Assembly (NCBI RefSeq): GCF_902459775.1
Contig: NZ_CABPSQ010000001.1
Location: 186,001 to 250,000 of the forward strand
Length of the DNA stretch: 64,000 nucleotides
Direction of reading: 5' to 3'
Source: Pandoraea captiosa
GTDB taxonomy: Bacteria > Pseudomonadota > Gammaproteobacteria > Burkholderiales > Burkholderiaceae
The notes beneath the pieces were generated by a model. The model saw nothing but the letters and a program-made list of their open reading frames with translations, was not told where the DNA came from and searched no databases. Of this stretch, positions 1 to 9,142 are shown piece by piece. Both the position numbers and the translations under genes were made by a program. The first letter of the stretch is position 1. Every line of letters begins with the position of its first letter.

Positions 1-289
1 TGGCGCTTTCCAGCACGCCCGTGCCATCCGGCATGATCCCGTACTCGGCCGTCACCGAAGCATTGCCCGCACCGCGCACCGACAAGGGCACGCGGCGTCC
101 GCCGGCGGAGAGCAGCGCGTCGAGCGTGCCTTCCCCACCGTCGGCCATCGGACGCAGGCGCAGATCGGCCTGCGGCAACACGCGCGCGATGCCGGACGCA
201 ATGGCTTGCGCCACTTCGGGGGCACTGAGCGAACCTTTGAACGAATCGGGAGCGATGACGATGATCGGGGCTTGCGCATTGCTGGACAT
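1..289 (-). CDS. glycerate kinase, N-terminal part (runs off left edge)
   Basis: Reading leftwards from the ATG at 289 gives 96 codons that leave the window without a stop. The protein opens MSSNAQAPIIVIAPDSFKGS, then carries an MADGGEGT segment at about residues 48-55. The APDSFKGSLSA and DGGEGT motifs are hallmarks of the GarK/GlxK-type glycerate 2-kinase family, which phosphorylates D-glycerate with ATP in the cytoplasm to feed glycerate into lower glycolysis. Start: the ATG lies immediately before the conserved beta-strand (IIVIAPDSFKG), as is usual for the family. No partner gene is visible on this side. The family call is secure from the motifs; which glycerate pathway (glyoxylate, glucarate or serine) it serves is unknown because the downstream genes are outside the window. 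Confidence 0.85.
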   Translation of the reverse strand, partial: MSSNAQAPIIVIAPDSFKGSLSAPEVAQAIASGIARVLPQADLRLRPMADGGEGTLDALLSAGGRRVPLSVRGAGNASVTAEYGIMPDGTGVLESA

Positions 290-841
290 GGAAATCGGGA
301 CAGTCGCAAAAAGTGATACGGGTTGGCAGGGTTCACGTGCGCTGCGAGGCGAACTCGTTCCGCTTGTGGTTTTCGCTTATGGCGTGCCGGTCGGACGGTG
401 AGTCCGGTCTCCGGTGAGCGGGGCGCACGTCGGCTCGCAATGGGTGGGACGCGAGGCGGTGCGGCGCAGTGTGACAGAAACCAGCAATATACGCGATTCG
501 GGCCTGCGCGCATTGCGTGAATTGCCATGCTATGAATAACACGAGTAAGATGAGCGCCTACTGGCAGTACGTCGCCCGATAGGCTGCGTTGCGTGGGGTT
601 CGTTTCGCTGGCGAGCCCCGGCGAGCGCAAGCGGAGGCGACGGCGCGCCAGTCAATATCAATGAACAACACGGCGCGTGTGACGGCCCGGCATGGGTGCA
701 TCAAGACATCCTCCAGGTCGTCGGGCATGGCGCGCCTCGATCAGATTCCGCATGAGATCACCCGAACGCCCCGCCCGTCATGGCTGCGGGCGATGCCGGG
801 CTGAGGCGTGCGACAACGATTTGCCAGTGTGGAGCGGGGCC
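290..841. other. intergenic region without recognisable gene
   Basis: This is about 550 bp between two divergently transcribed genes. It must hold promoters for the leftward glycerate kinase gene and the rightward lipoprotein gene. Open frames here have biased, low-complexity composition and no recognisable motif. I saw no clear hairpin terminator or operator. Confidence 0.4.
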
Positions 842-1369
842 ATGGACCGGGGCATCATGACGAATTCCGACGCTATGCGTAAGGCACAACGTGGGGCGCA
901 GCGTGGGTTCGCACGTGCGACGGCGCTCGCCGGCTTAACGCTGGTCGTGCTGGTCGTGCTGCTCGCCGGGTGTGCACAACGGGCCCCCGTCGTGGCGTCG
1001 CCCGACGATCCGCCTGTGGGCAGCGTCGCCGACGTTGCACCGGAAAACGTAAAAGTCGAGACGCTGCCCGCGTATCGCGACACGGTCGACGACGCCCGTA
1101 ACAACGGCGCGGTCTGGCAGGGCTCCTCGAAGAAGACACTCGTGCGGGTCAGTGCCTGCACGGCACGGCTTTGGAAGAAGCAGTTGCCGTACGCGCGTCT
1201 TCAGCGGACGAAAGCGGGCACCGGCCAGACGCTCGAACTGTCGTCGAACGACGACGGCATCCTCGCCATTCTCGATCTTGCGCCACACAAACCGGGCAGC
1301 GAAGGGGCGCTCTACCTCGGCTCGACCGGACCGCAATCGCTCGCAGACGCCGTGCGTCAGTGCCTCTGA
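842..1369 (+). CDS. small lipoprotein of unknown function
   Basis: A 175-residue protein is read from the ATG at 842, which has a purine-rich GGAG about six bases upstream. Two further in-frame ATGs at 857 and 875 are possible starts. An N-terminal basic stretch is followed by a hydrophobic run (ALAGLTLVVLVVLLAGC) ending in a lipobox, LLAGC. The mature protein would therefore be lipid-anchored on Cys (residue 39 counted from ATG 857). The rest is soluble and has a second Cys near the middle and one close to the C-terminus, which could form a disulfide in the periplasm. I do not recognise a domain. It stands alone between the glycerate kinase and glpR genes. Export is supported by sequence; function is unknown. 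Confidence 0.7.
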   Translation: MDRGIMTNSDAMRKAQRGAQRGFARATALAGLTLVVLVVLLAGCAQRAPVVASPDDPPVGSVADVAPENVKVETLPAYRDTVDDARNNGAVWQGSSKKTLVRVSACTARLWKKQLPYARLQRTKAGTGQTLELSSNDDGILAILDLAPHKPGSEGALYLGSTGPQSLADAVRQCL

Positions 1370-1592
1370 GGCAAGGCGTTCCCGCCTCGCGTAGGTCGGC
1401 CGGTCGGTTCATTTGTTCGATTCCGTCGATGCGGGCCATTCTGCACCCCTTCCCGCAGGCCCCACGGGCTCGGGCTTCGCCGCGCACCGCCGTCATGCTG
1501 CTGTCACTGTGGCGTCATACAACGGCGGAGTATCATGACGGCGAACGCGCGGCCACCCGGCTGCGCGAGAGCTTTTATCCGCGTGCGTGCCG

Positions 1593-2423
1593 ATGTCCCA
1601 TACCGAATCCGCTGACTCACTCGAACCCGCAGAATCTGTCGAATCCGCTGACGCTGCTCAGACCTCGCTCAATGCGCGACAGCAGTCGCTCTTCGATGCC
1701 GTTCGCCGCGACGGCTTTCTGACGGTCGACGAACTGGCCGTTCGCTTCGACGTCACGCCGCAAACGATCCGCCGCGACATCAACTTCCTCGCCGAACGCA
1801 GGTGGGTGCGCCGTTACCACGGCGGTGTCGGCCTGCCGGGCGGCGCCGAGAACGAGGCCTACGACGCGCGCCAGACGCAACTGGCCGACGAAAAACGTCG
1901 CATCGCCGTGCGCCTTGCCGAGCAGATTCCCGATCACGCCTCGCTGTTCATCAACCTGGGCACCACGACGGAGGCCGTGGCGCGGGCGTTATCGCGTCAT
2001 CGGGGCTTGCGCGTCATCACGAACAACCTGCACGTGGCGGCCATGATGAGCGGCTACGCCGACGCGGAGGTCATCATCACCGGTGGCGTGGTGCGCGCCC
2101 GCGATCAGGGGGTCACTGGCGAGGCGACGCTCGATTTCATCCGCCAGTTCAAGGTCGACTTCGGCATCGTCGGCATATCCGCCATCGACGCCGACGGCAC
2201 GCTGCGCGACTTCGACTACCGCGAAGTGCGGGTCGCCGAAGCCATCATCGCGCAGTCCCGCACGGTGTTTCTCGCGGCCGACCATAGCAAGTTCGGACGC
2301 CCGGCGCTCGTGCGGCTCGGGCATCTGTCGCAAATCGACGCGCTATTTACCGACCGCCCCGTGCCTCCCGCCATGCAGGCCGTGATCGAGGAGGCGGGCA
2401 CGCTGGTGCACGTGGCGCACTGA
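1593..2423 (+). CDS. glpR: DeoR-family repressor of glycerol 3-phosphate genes
   Basis: A 276-residue DeoR-family regulator. After a low-complexity acidic N-terminus of about 25 residues (repeated ESAD/ESVESAD), a DeoR helix-turn-helix follows at about residues 30-80, with the family signature VTPQTIRRDINFLAERR. The rest is the DeoR sugar-phosphate sensor domain (FINLGTTTEAVARAL, VITNNL, GEATLDFIRQFKVD). DeoR members bind a phosphorylated metabolite; for GlpR this is glycerol 3-phosphate, which releases the repressor from DNA. The assignment to GlpR rests on position directly before glpD and glpK and on GlpR-like operators in the next intergenic region. Start: ATG 1593 is two codons after an in-frame GTG at 1587; neither has a strong ribosome site. 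Confidence 0.87.
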   Translation: MSHTESADSLEPAESVESADAAQTSLNARQQSLFDAVRRDGFLTVDELAVRFDVTPQTIRRDINFLAERRWVRRYHGGVGLPGGAENEAYDARQTQLADEKRRIAVRLAEQIPDHASLFINLGTTTEAVARALSRHRGLRVITNNLHVAAMMSGYADAEVIITGGVVRARDQGVTGEATLDFIRQFKVDFGIVGISAIDADGTLRDFDYREVRVAEAIIAQSRTVFLAADHSKFGRPALVRLGHLSQIDALFTDRPVPPAMQAVIEEAGTLVHVAH

Positions 2424-2521
2424 CCGACCGGATTATTCGGTCGGTCATTCGTCGGGTCATTCGGCGAGTGCCGAACGCCCGCGGGCGGTGCACAGGAAGG
2501 AGAGGGCACACTGAATCACGC

Positions 2522-2557
2522 GAATTCGCACATCGGCCCAATGAAATGTGCGAATTC
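2522..2557. repeat. perfect 12-bp inverted repeat before glpD
   Basis: GAATTCGCACAT at 2522-2533 is mirrored exactly by ATGTGCGAATTC at 2546-2557, with a 12-bp spacer. The arms contain GCACAT/ATGTGC, close to the GlpR half-site GAACAT/ATGTTC. It could be an extra, weaker repressor site or a hairpin at the end of the glpR transcript. There is no T-run, so it is not a classic terminator. Confidence 0.6.
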
Positions 2558-2564
2558 GAAACTC
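2545..2564 (+). promoter_or_regulatory. degenerate GlpR-like operator
   Basis: AAATGTGCGAATTCGAAACT aligns with the E. coli GlpR consensus (WATGTTCGWTAWCGAACATW) at the ATGT, CG and CGAA positions but not in the right outer part. It overlaps the right arm of the inverted repeat 2522-2557. Its function is inferred. Confidence 0.4.
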
Positions 2565-2595
2565 ATTTTTCGTGATCTGTTAGAATTCGAAGATC

Positions 2596-2615
2596 AATGT
2601 TCGTAAACGAACAAT
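2596..2615 (+). promoter_or_regulatory. GlpR operator, near-consensus
   Basis: AATGTTCGTAAACGAACAAT matches the GlpR operator consensus WATGTTCGWTAWCGAACATW at nearly every position and is a palindrome. It lies 65 bp before the glpD start chosen here, where it would block transcription until glycerol 3-phosphate accumulates. Confidence 0.8.
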
Positions 2616-2616
2616 C

Positions 2617-2636
2617 ATTCGTCAAAAACGAACATT
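2617..2636 (+). promoter_or_regulatory. second GlpR operator, one good half
   Basis: The right half ACGAACATT is a perfect half-site and the left half is degenerate. It starts exactly 21 bp (two helical turns) after the first operator, so both dimers would sit on the same DNA face, as in tandem GlpR sites of enteric glp genes. Confidence 0.65.
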
Positions 2637-2679
2637 TCCGAACTTTCCTGATTTGACCCACATCGCTCGGAGTAGCGTC

Positions 2680-4272
2680 GTGCAGACATCCGCCCAATCG
2701 TCTTCGCCCCTCGGACTGGCCGCTCAAGCGCAGGCCGGCCCTTCTGCCTCGTCGAGCGCTGCCGTTCCGTCGGCCCCCTATGATCTGCTGGTCGTGGGCG
2801 GCGGGATCAACGGGACGGGTATTGCGCGCGACGCCGCCGGACGCGGTCTACGGGTGTTGCTCGTCGAGCAGGACGATCTGGCGTCGCACACCTCGTCTGC
2901 CAGTACCAAGCTGATTCACGGCGGTCTGCGCTACCTCGAATATTACGAATTCGGGCTGGTACGCAAGGCGCTGCAAGAACGTGAAGTGCTGCTGCGAGCC
3001 GCGCCGCACATCATGTGGCCGCTGCGCTTCGTCATGCCCCACATGCCGAATCTGCGTCCGGCGTGGATGATTCGCGCAGGCCTGTTTCTCTACGATCACC
3101 TGGCCCGGCGCGAAATTCTGCCGGGTTCGCGCGGCATCGATCTGCGCGAGCACCCGGCGGGCGCGCCGCTGCGGCGCGATCTGACCCGTGGCTTCGTCTA
3201 CTCTGACGGCTGGGTGCAGGATGCCCGTCTGGTGGTGCTCAACGCCCAAGACGCCGCCGAGCGCGGTGCCACGATTCTCACGCGCACGCGTCTCGTCGGG
3301 GCGCAGCGTGGTGAGCATTCCTGGACTGCGCAACTGGAGACGACAACGGGCCAGCAGCAGACGGTTCGCGCGCGCGCCATCGTCAACGCGGCCGGGCCCT
3401 GGGTGGGGCATTTGCTCGGAGACGTGCTGCGTCAGAGCGCGACGCATCGCATCCGCAACGTGAAGGGCAGCCATATCGTCACGCGCAAGCTGTTCGATCA
3501 CGACCACGCGTACATCTTCCAGAACCCCGACAAACGCATCATCTTCGCCATTCCGTACGAGCGCGATTTCACGCTGATCGGCACGACCGATATCGAGTAT
3601 CTCGGCGATCCGGGCAATGTGGCGATCAACGATGACGAAGTGGCTTATCTGTGCAAATCGGCCAGCGAATACTTCACCCGGCCGATTACGCAAAGCGATG
3701 TCGTGTGGACGTATGCGGGGGTGCGCCCGCTGATGGAGGAGGACGTCTCCAACCCGTCGGCGGTCACGCGCGATTACAAGCTCGAACTCGATGCGCCCGG
3801 CACGCGCGCGCCGCTGCTGTCGGTGTTCGGCGGCAAGATCACGACTTACCGCCGTCTTGCGGAAGAAGCCATGTCTCACCTGCATGGCGCGCTCGGCTTC
3901 ACGCATGGCGACTGGACGGCGGGTGCGCCGTTGCCGGGCGGCGATATGGCTGAGCCGGACGCGGGCGTCTTCGAGACCTCGCTGCGTGCGCAAATGCCGT
4001 GGCTGCCGGCGTCGCTGGCGCATCGCTACGCCCATACTTATGGCACGCGCACCCATGTGCTGGTGGGCGACGCCGACTCGCTCGACGGTCTCGGCCAACG
4101 CATCTGCGGCGATCTTTACGAGGCCGAACTGCGCTATCTGGTCCAGTATGAGTGGGCACGCACCGCACAGGACGTGCTGTGGCGCCGGACCAAGCTCGGT
4201 CTGCACGTCGGCAAGGAAGGCGAGGCGGCGGTGGCGAGGTGGTTCGCGCAGCATCTGGAAATGGCGGCCTGA
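2680..4272 (+). CDS. glpD: aerobic glycerol-3-phosphate dehydrogenase
   Basis: A 530-residue membrane-associated FAD enzyme that oxidises sn-glycerol 3-phosphate to dihydroxyacetone phosphate and passes electrons to quinone. A low-complexity head of about 35 residues (Ser/Ala/Gln-rich) precedes the dinucleotide-binding motif LLVVGGGINGTGIARDAAGR and its acidic end (LLVEQDDLASHTSS). The STKLIHGGLRYLEYYEFGLV block and the C-terminal GGKITTYRRLAE motif are typical of GlpD. It is slightly longer than the E. coli protein (about 500 residues) because of the head. Start: I chose GTG 2680, which has GGAG seven bases upstream; a TTG at 2653 would add nine residues but has no ribosome site. It lies between glpR and glpK, behind GlpR operators. 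Confidence 0.93.
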   Translation: MQTSAQSSSPLGLAAQAQAGPSASSSAAVPSAPYDLLVVGGGINGTGIARDAAGRGLRVLLVEQDDLASHTSSASTKLIHGGLRYLEYYEFGLVRKALQEREVLLRAAPHIMWPLRFVMPHMPNLRPAWMIRAGLFLYDHLARREILPGSRGIDLREHPAGAPLRRDLTRGFVYSDGWVQDARLVVLNAQDAAERGATILTRTRLVGAQRGEHSWTAQLETTTGQQQTVRARAIVNAAGPWVGHLLGDVLRQSATHRIRNVKGSHIVTRKLFDHDHAYIFQNPDKRIIFAIPYERDFTLIGTTDIEYLGDPGNVAINDDEVAYLCKSASEYFTRPITQSDVVWTYAGVRPLMEEDVSNPSAVTRDYKLELDAPGTRAPLLSVFGGKITTYRRLAEEAMSHLHGALGFTHGDWTAGAPLPGGDMAEPDAGVFETSLRAQMPWLPASLAHRYAHTYGTRTHVLVGDADSLDGLGQRICGDLYEAELRYLVQYEWARTAQDVLWRRTKLGLHVGKEGEAAVARWFAQHLEMAA

Positions 4273-4407
4273 GCGCCTGTCACACGGCAGCCACCGTGCG
4301 GCAGTCGCAGTGTGGTCGCATCGTCGTCGCATCATCGTCGCGCTGTGTCGCACTGTCCTCATAGTGAGCGGCGCACAAAACCATAAGGAACCAAGGAGAC
4401 GAAGGCA

Positions 4408-5910
4408 ATGTCAGCAGGCGCGTACATCCTCGCGTTCGACCAGGGCACGACCAGCTCGCGAGCGCTGCTGTTCGATCGTGATGGTCATGTGGTGTCGACC
4501 GCACAAAAGGAGTTTCGCCAGATTTACCCGCACCCGGGGTGGGTCGAACACGATCCACGTGAGATCTGGGCGACGCAGGCCGGCGTGGCCGCCGAAGCGC
4601 TGACGCACGCCGGTATCGGCGGCACGGACATCGCTGCCATCGGCATCACGAATCAGCGCGAGACCACCATCGTCTGGGATCGCCGCACGGGGGAGCCGGT
4701 GTACAACGCCATCGTGTGGCAAGACCGTCGCATGGCCGATTTCTGCGAGCAGCTGCGCGCGCAGGGTAATGAAGCGCTGGTCGCGAGCCGCACCGGTCTT
4801 CGTATCGACTCCTATTTTTCCGGCAGCAAAATCCGCTGGATTCTCGATCACGTCGACGGCGCACGCGAGGCGGCCCAGGCAGGACATCTCGCGTTCGGCA
4901 CGGTCGATAGCTGGCTCGTGTGGCATCTCACGGGCGGCAAGCTTCATGTGACGGACGTGTCGAACGCCTCGCGCACAATGCTCTTCAACATCCACTCGCT
5001 CGACTGGGACGACGAACTGCTCGCGCTCCTCGACGTGCCGCGTGTGATGCTCCCCGAAGTGCGTTCGTCGAGCGAAGTGTATGGGCACACCGCCACGCCG
5101 CTATTCTCCGCCCCGGTACCGATTGCAGGCATCGCGGGCGATCAGCAGGCCGCGCTGTTCGGGCAGATGTGCCTCTCGCCGGGCATGGTGAAGAACACGT
5201 ACGGCACCGGCTGCTTCATGGTGATGAACACCGGCGACAAGCCACAGGCATCCAGCCACAATCTGCTCACGACCGTGGCATGGAAAATCGGCAATCGTGT
5301 CGATTACGCCCTGGAGGGCAGTATTTTCATTGGCGGTGCGGTGGTCCAGTGGTTGCGTGACGGGCTGGGCATCATTCGCCATTCGCGCGACGTCGAAGCG
5401 CTCGCCACGAGCGTGCCCGACGCCGACGGCGTGGTGCTGGTGCCGGCCTTTGCCGGACTCGGCGCGCCGCACTGGCAGCCGCACGCGCGCGGCACGCTGT
5501 TCGGCGCCACACGCGGCACGACCGCCGCGCATGTCGCGCGCGCCGCGCTCGACAGCATCGCGTTCCAGACACTCGACGTGCTGCGCGCCATGGAAGCCGA
5601 TGCCGGTCTGCACGTCTCGGAGTTGCGCGTGGACGGGGGCGCTGCCGCCAACGATCTGCTCATGCAATGGCAGGCCGATCTGCTTGGCGCAGACGTCGTG
5701 CGTCCCCGGGTGATCGAGACGACCGCTGCCGGGGCCGCCTATCTGGCGGGGCTGGCAGTGGGGTACTGGCCGGACATCGACACGTTGCAACGTCAGTGGC
5801 AGTTGCAGCGGCGCTTCGCGCGCCAGCTCTCCGAGAGCGATGTCAGTCGCGCGGTCGGCGGGTGGCAACGCGCAGTGCGCGCCGCGAAGGCGTGGGCTGA
5901 AGATAGTTGA
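4408..5910 (+). CDS. glpK: glycerol kinase
   Basis: A 500-residue FGGY-family kinase that phosphorylates glycerol to sn-glycerol 3-phosphate, the substrate of GlpD and the inducer of GlpR. The N-terminal phosphate-binding loop [20 protein letters not shown], then [20 protein letters not shown] and NAIVWQDRR, are diagnostic of glycerol kinase, as is the C-terminal [20 protein letters not shown]. Length matches the family. AAGGAG lies before ATG 4408. It is co-directional with glpD, separated by about 135 bp without an obvious promoter, so a glpD-glpK operon is likely. No facilitator gene (glpF) is seen in the window. Confidence 0.95.
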   Translation: MSAGAYILAFDQGTTSSRALLFDRDGHVVSTAQKEFRQIYPHPGWVEHDPREIWATQAGVAAEALTHAGIGGTDIAAIGITNQRETTIVWDRRTGEPVYNAIVWQDRRMADFCEQLRAQGNEALVASRTGLRIDSYFSGSKIRWILDHVDGAREAAQAGHLAFGTVDSWLVWHLTGGKLHVTDVSNASRTMLFNIHSLDWDDELLALLDVPRVMLPEVRSSSEVYGHTATPLFSAPVPIAGIAGDQQAALFGQMCLSPGMVKNTYGTGCFMVMNTGDKPQASSHNLLTTVAWKIGNRVDYALEGSIFIGGAVVQWLRDGLGIIRHSRDVEALATSVPDADGVVLVPAFAGLGAPHWQPHARGTLFGATRGTTAAHVARAALDSIAFQTLDVLRAMEADAGLHVSELRVDGGAAANDLLMQWQADLLGADVVRPRVIETTAAGAAYLAGLAVGYWPDIDTLQRQWQLQRRFARQLSESDVSRAVGGWQRAVRAAKAWAEDS

Positions 5911-5912
5911 GC

Positions 5913-5944
5913 GCGGACATCGGTCCGATCTGACCGATATCCGC
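5913..5944 (+). terminator. hairpin directly after glpK
   Basis: A 13-bp stem (GCGGACATCGGTC with GACCGATATCCGC, one mismatch) with a 6-base loop begins two bases after the glpK stop. It lacks a T-run, so it may be a 3' protecting hairpin or part of a factor-dependent end. Confidence 0.45.
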
Positions 5945-6845
5945 GTGCTCGACCGAGAAATGCTGAAGTCGCCTGACGAGGGAGATTTCAGCGCAACGCC
6001 CGCCCGGGCGCGACATGACGGCGGTCACCGATGGCGTCGTGCCGGCGGTGCCGCCAGCTGGCGCACCGCTCGCGCGGATGCCGACGGGCCGACTTGGCCG
6101 GACTCGCCGGAGCGAGCGACCTGACGCAGGGACTTAGGGCGCAAGGCCCGGTGCGGCGCATTTGCATGATCCTCTCCCCGTAGACTTCCCCTCATCCAGG
6201 CGCATCGCGTCGCAGATGTCGTGCGCGATGACTGGTGCAAATCCGTCCACACTCGGGGCGCTCCCGGCAAGGGGATAGGCATCGGGCGTGCCGGGGCCAT
6301 GTGGCGTGCATGGCGTGATTCCCGAGGCGGTCGGCCTGGCGAAGAGACTTCCCCGAGTGCGGACGGCTTGCCTCTTCCCTGATGCGAGAAGCATGCCAAT
6401 GCGCGCAACTCATTGAATCGACAAGGAAGTTCGTTAATCGAAACGGGGGCGCTTCCGCCACGTGGCGAAAAACGTTTCAGGTTTGAAAGCGCGATCGAAT
6501 GCAGGGCGAGCGCAAGGGCAGGCGAGTCGCAGATGTCGCGTGGCGGTATTCCCGTCGTCACGAGGGATGGGCTGCGGTGTAGCCAGCAAACGACTGTCGT
6601 CGTTGCCACGGCTCTCGCGCGTCAATGACACGAATGACAGCCAAATTGACGGCAAATTAGGCAGGGCACTTGACAGTCAATGCCGACGGGCGATTGCGAC
6701 GTCGACATGCGACTTATGCAAAGGGTTATCAACAGTTGCTGTGGATATCCTTGCCGTCACGCAAGGGGTAGGCAGGACAGGTAGGGAACAGGCAGGCGGC
6801 GAGGGTGACTTGTCCAATCGTCACCCTCGCCCGGACAGGCTTCGG
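5945..6845. other. 900-bp intergenic region, nothing recognised
   Basis: The glp genes end on its left and a leftward enzyme gene ends on its right, so no known gene needs a promoter here. Open frames are present but show no family motif, biased shadow-like composition and no good ribosome sites. The stretch 6640-6760 is less GC-rich than its surroundings. An RNA gene or a decayed gene is possible but unsupported. Confidence 0.4.
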
Positions 6846-7550
6846 TCAGGCGGCGGGTTTCTTGCCGACGGTGAAGGCGATTTCGCCAACGCCTGCCACC
6901 CCTGCGCTGACCTTGTCGCCGGGTTCCAGCGGGCCGACACCAGCCGGCGTGCCGGTGAAGATCAGGTCACCGGCGGCGAGTTTGACGCTGCGAGAAATCT
7001 CGGCGATCAGATCGGGCACCGACCAGATCAGTTCGTTGAGGTCGCCGGTCTGCCGCGTTTCCCCGTTGACGTCGAGCCACACGCGGCCTTCCTTCGGATG
7101 ACCGACTTCTGCCACGGCGTGCAGCGGGCCGCAGGGCGCCGAGGCGTCGAAAGCCTTACCCCAATCCCATGGGCGTCGCGTGTCCTTGGCTTGCTGCTGA
7201 AGATCCCGACGCGTCAGATCCACGCCAACGCCATACCCCCACACCAGCGACAGCGCATCGCGCGCGTCCACATTCTCGCCGTCGGCGCCGATGGCGACGA
7301 CCAGTTCGATCTCGTGATGCAACTCGCTCGTGAGCGGCGGGTAAGGCAGCACGCCTTCGGCGGCCACCACGGCGTCCGCCGGTTTCATGAAGAAGAAAGG
7401 CGGCTCGCGGTCCGGGTTGCTGCCCATCTCGCGGGCATGCGCGGCGTAGTTGCGGCCAACGCAGAACACGCGGCGAACGGGGAAGCGGGCGTCGCTGCCG
7501 GCGACGGCGACCGACGCCTGAGGCGGGGCCGAAATAACGAATTGGCTCAT
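6846..7550 (-). CDS. fumarylacetoacetate hydrolase family enzyme (fumarylpyruvate hydrolase-like)
   Basis: A 234-residue protein of the FAH family, metal-dependent enzymes that cleave or decarboxylate acylpyruvate-type products of aromatic or sugar catabolism. Family features in order: VFCVGRNYAAHAREMG, FFFMKPADAVV, the metal-binding HHEIELVVAIG, YGVGVDLTRRDLQ, and the C-terminal GDLIFTGTPAGVGPLEPGD. The size and NYAAHAREMG/FFFMKPADA wording are closest to fumarylpyruvate hydrolases of gentisate pathways, but substrates in this family cannot be fixed by sequence. Start: ATG 7550 with GAGAG upstream; an in-frame start at 7595 lacks a site. It lies downstream of the VOC gene on the same strand, and both may be controlled by the divergent LysR gene. 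Confidence 0.82.
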   Translation of the reverse strand: MSQFVISAPPQASVAVAGSDARFPVRRVFCVGRNYAAHAREMGSNPDREPPFFFMKPADAVVAAEGVLPYPPLTSELHHEIELVVAIGADGENVDARDALSLVWGYGVGVDLTRRDLQQQAKDTRRPWDWGKAFDASAPCGPLHAVAEVGHPKEGRVWLDVNGETRQTGDLNELIWSVPDLIAEISRSVKLAAGDLIFTGTPAGVGPLEPGDKVSAGVAGVGEIAFTVGKKPAA

Positions 7551-7652
7551 GAGAAAACTCTCGGCGGATGTAAAACGAATATCGACGACAAGCACGAATC
7601 AACATCAGTCGCTGGACTGCGGGAACGTGTCCCGTTGCCAGCGGACTGCCAC

Positions 7653-8072
7653 TTACTTGGCAAAGACCTGCGACATGTCGGCAAACGCCTTGAACTCCAG
7701 CGCATTGCCCGACGGGTCGTAGAAGAACAGCGTGGCCTGCTCGCCCACTTGCCCGGCAAACCGAATATGCGGCTCGATCACGAAGCGCGTGCCTGCGGCG
7801 CGCAGCCGCTCGGCCAGGGCATGCCATGCGGGCATGTCAAGGATAACGCCGAAATGCGGAACGGGAACGTCGTCGCCGTCAACCGGGTTGGTGATGCGCT
7901 TGCCCGCTTCGTCCGGCGAGAGATGCGCGACGAGTTGATGTCCGAAGAAATCGAAGTCGATCCAATGCTCCGAGCTGCGACCTTCGGCGCAGCCCATGAC
8001 GTTGCCGTAGAACTGGCGGGCGGCGGCGAGGTCGTGAACGGGAAAGGCGAGGTGGAAAAGCGGCGTGGCCAT
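7653..8072 (-). CDS. VOC-family (glyoxalase/dioxygenase fold) protein
   Basis: A 139-residue vicinal-oxygen-chelate protein: two beta-alpha-beta-beta-beta units, with [23 protein letters not shown] at the N-terminus, a central [14 protein letters not shown], and a C-terminal [15 protein letters not shown]. His and Glu at the expected metal positions suggest a divalent-metal enzyme such as a dioxygenase, isomerase or glyoxalase-like protein. Start: ATG 8072 has GGAG six bases upstream, better than ATG 8090. It is the first gene of a probable two-gene unit with the FAH-family enzyme, divergent from a LysR regulator, which suggests a small catabolic module. The substrate is unknown. Confidence 0.78.
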   Translation of the reverse strand: MATPLFHLAFPVHDLAAARQFYGNVMGCAEGRSSEHWIDFDFFGHQLVAHLSPDEAGKRITNPVDGDDVPVPHFGVILDMPAWHALAERLRAAGTRFVIEPHIRFAGQVGEQATLFFYDPSGNALEFKAFADMSQVFAK

Positions 8073-8209
8073 GGAAGTCTCCGGGGTCATGTGGGGTTGA
8101 GCGATCCTGTGTGCGCCGATGAGGGCGCAGATTTGCTGTAAATTCTATCCATCGATAAAAATAATGAAAAACGAATATTTCGACCGCTCAGACACAAAAT
8201 TTTCGATAC

Positions 8210-9142
8210 ATGATCCGCTACCTGAAAACCTTCGTCACGGCTGCCGAAACGGCGTCGTTCTCGGCGGCCGGCGCGCGCCTGGGTTTGACACAGTCGGCTG
8301 TGAGCGCCCAGATTCAGCGTCTGGAAGACGATCTCGGCGTGCAGTTGTTCGAGCGCACCGGGCGTGCGGTGACCTTGTCCGATGACGGGCGCCGCCTGCT
8401 TGTTCAGGCGCAAACCGTCATCGCGGGGTATCAGGCGATGCGGGGCGACACCGCGGCGTTCGGCGGGCAGGCGGCGCTCGCGCCCATTCACGTGGGCGCC
8501 ATTCTGACCGTGCAACTCGGTCTGTTGCCCGGCGCAGTACGCCGGTGGACGGCGCTCGGCGCGATGCCTCACCTGAACATCGTGCCGGGCATGTCGGTGC
8601 AGTTGCTCGCACAACTCGACGCCAAAGAACTCGATCTTGCCGTCATGATCCGGCCACGGATCGGGGTGCCGGCGGACATGAAGTGGCTCACGCTCATGAA
8701 CGAGCCGTACGTGGCGATTGCCCCGAAGGGCATGCGTGGCGAGGTGGCTGACTGGGCCTCGACGTTGCCGTTCGTGCGATACAACCGGCGCTCGTATGGG
8801 GGCGATCTCGTCGACCGGTATCTGCGGCGCCACCGGCTCTGGGTGCGCGAAGGGGTGGAACTGGACGAACCCGAGGTCATTCTGCGCATGGTGCGCGCGG
8901 GACTGGGCTGGTCCATCGTGCCGGCCACGCTCATCGGCTTGCCCGTCGAGGCGAAGGCTGCAACCGGCAAGTCATCGAGAGCGGGCGGCACCGCAGGCGT
9001 CCATGGCGTTCGGATACTGCCGTTGACCGGCGCGCCGCTCACGCGCGAACTGGGCGTGCTGGTGCGTCAGTCGGCGCTCAAGCGGGCAGCGGTCGACACC
9101 TTGATGAAATGCCTCGCGAATGAAGCGGCCGCACGGATCTGA
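8210..9142 (+). CDS. LysR-family transcriptional regulator
   Basis: A 310-residue LysR-type regulator. The N-terminal winged helix-turn-helix spans about residues 1-60 (MIRYLKTFVTAAETASFSAA, LGLTQSAVSAQIQRLEDDLG, LFERTGRAVTLSDDGR), followed by a linker helix and a two-lobed effector domain (from IHVGAILTVQLGLLP). It is divergent from the VOC/FAH gene pair across about 140 bp of AT-richer DNA containing an ATCGAT palindrome, the usual layout for a LysR protein controlling its neighbours and itself. The effector is unknown, but a pathway intermediate handled by the VOC and FAH enzymes is the natural guess. Confidence 0.88.
   Translation: MIRYLKTFVTAAETASFSAAGARLGLTQSAVSAQIQRLEDDLGVQLFERTGRAVTLSDDGRRLLVQAQTVIAGYQAMRGDTAAFGGQAALAPIHVGAILTVQLGLLPGAVRRWTALGAMPHLNIVPGMSVQLLAQLDAKELDLAVMIRPRIGVPADMKWLTLMNEPYVAIAPKGMRGEVADWASTLPFVRYNRRSYGGDLVDRYLRRHRLWVREGVELDEPEVILRMVRAGLGWSIVPATLIGLPVEAKAATGKSSRAGGTAGVHGVRILPLTGAPLTRELGVLVRQSALKRAAVDTLMKCLANEAAARI

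Noticed and set aside
1405-1440. GTTCGATTCC resembling a tRNA T-arm
   Set aside because: No acceptor stem or other arms could be paired around it.
6721-6750. TTATCAACA-like sequence, considered as a DnaA box or origin
   Set aside because: A single imperfect match with no further boxes, AT-rich unwinding element or replication gene nearby.
6462-8141. Long rightward open frame of 559 codons
   Set aside because: It is antisense to the FAH-family and VOC genes, whose proteins carry clear family motifs; it is a GC-rich shadow.
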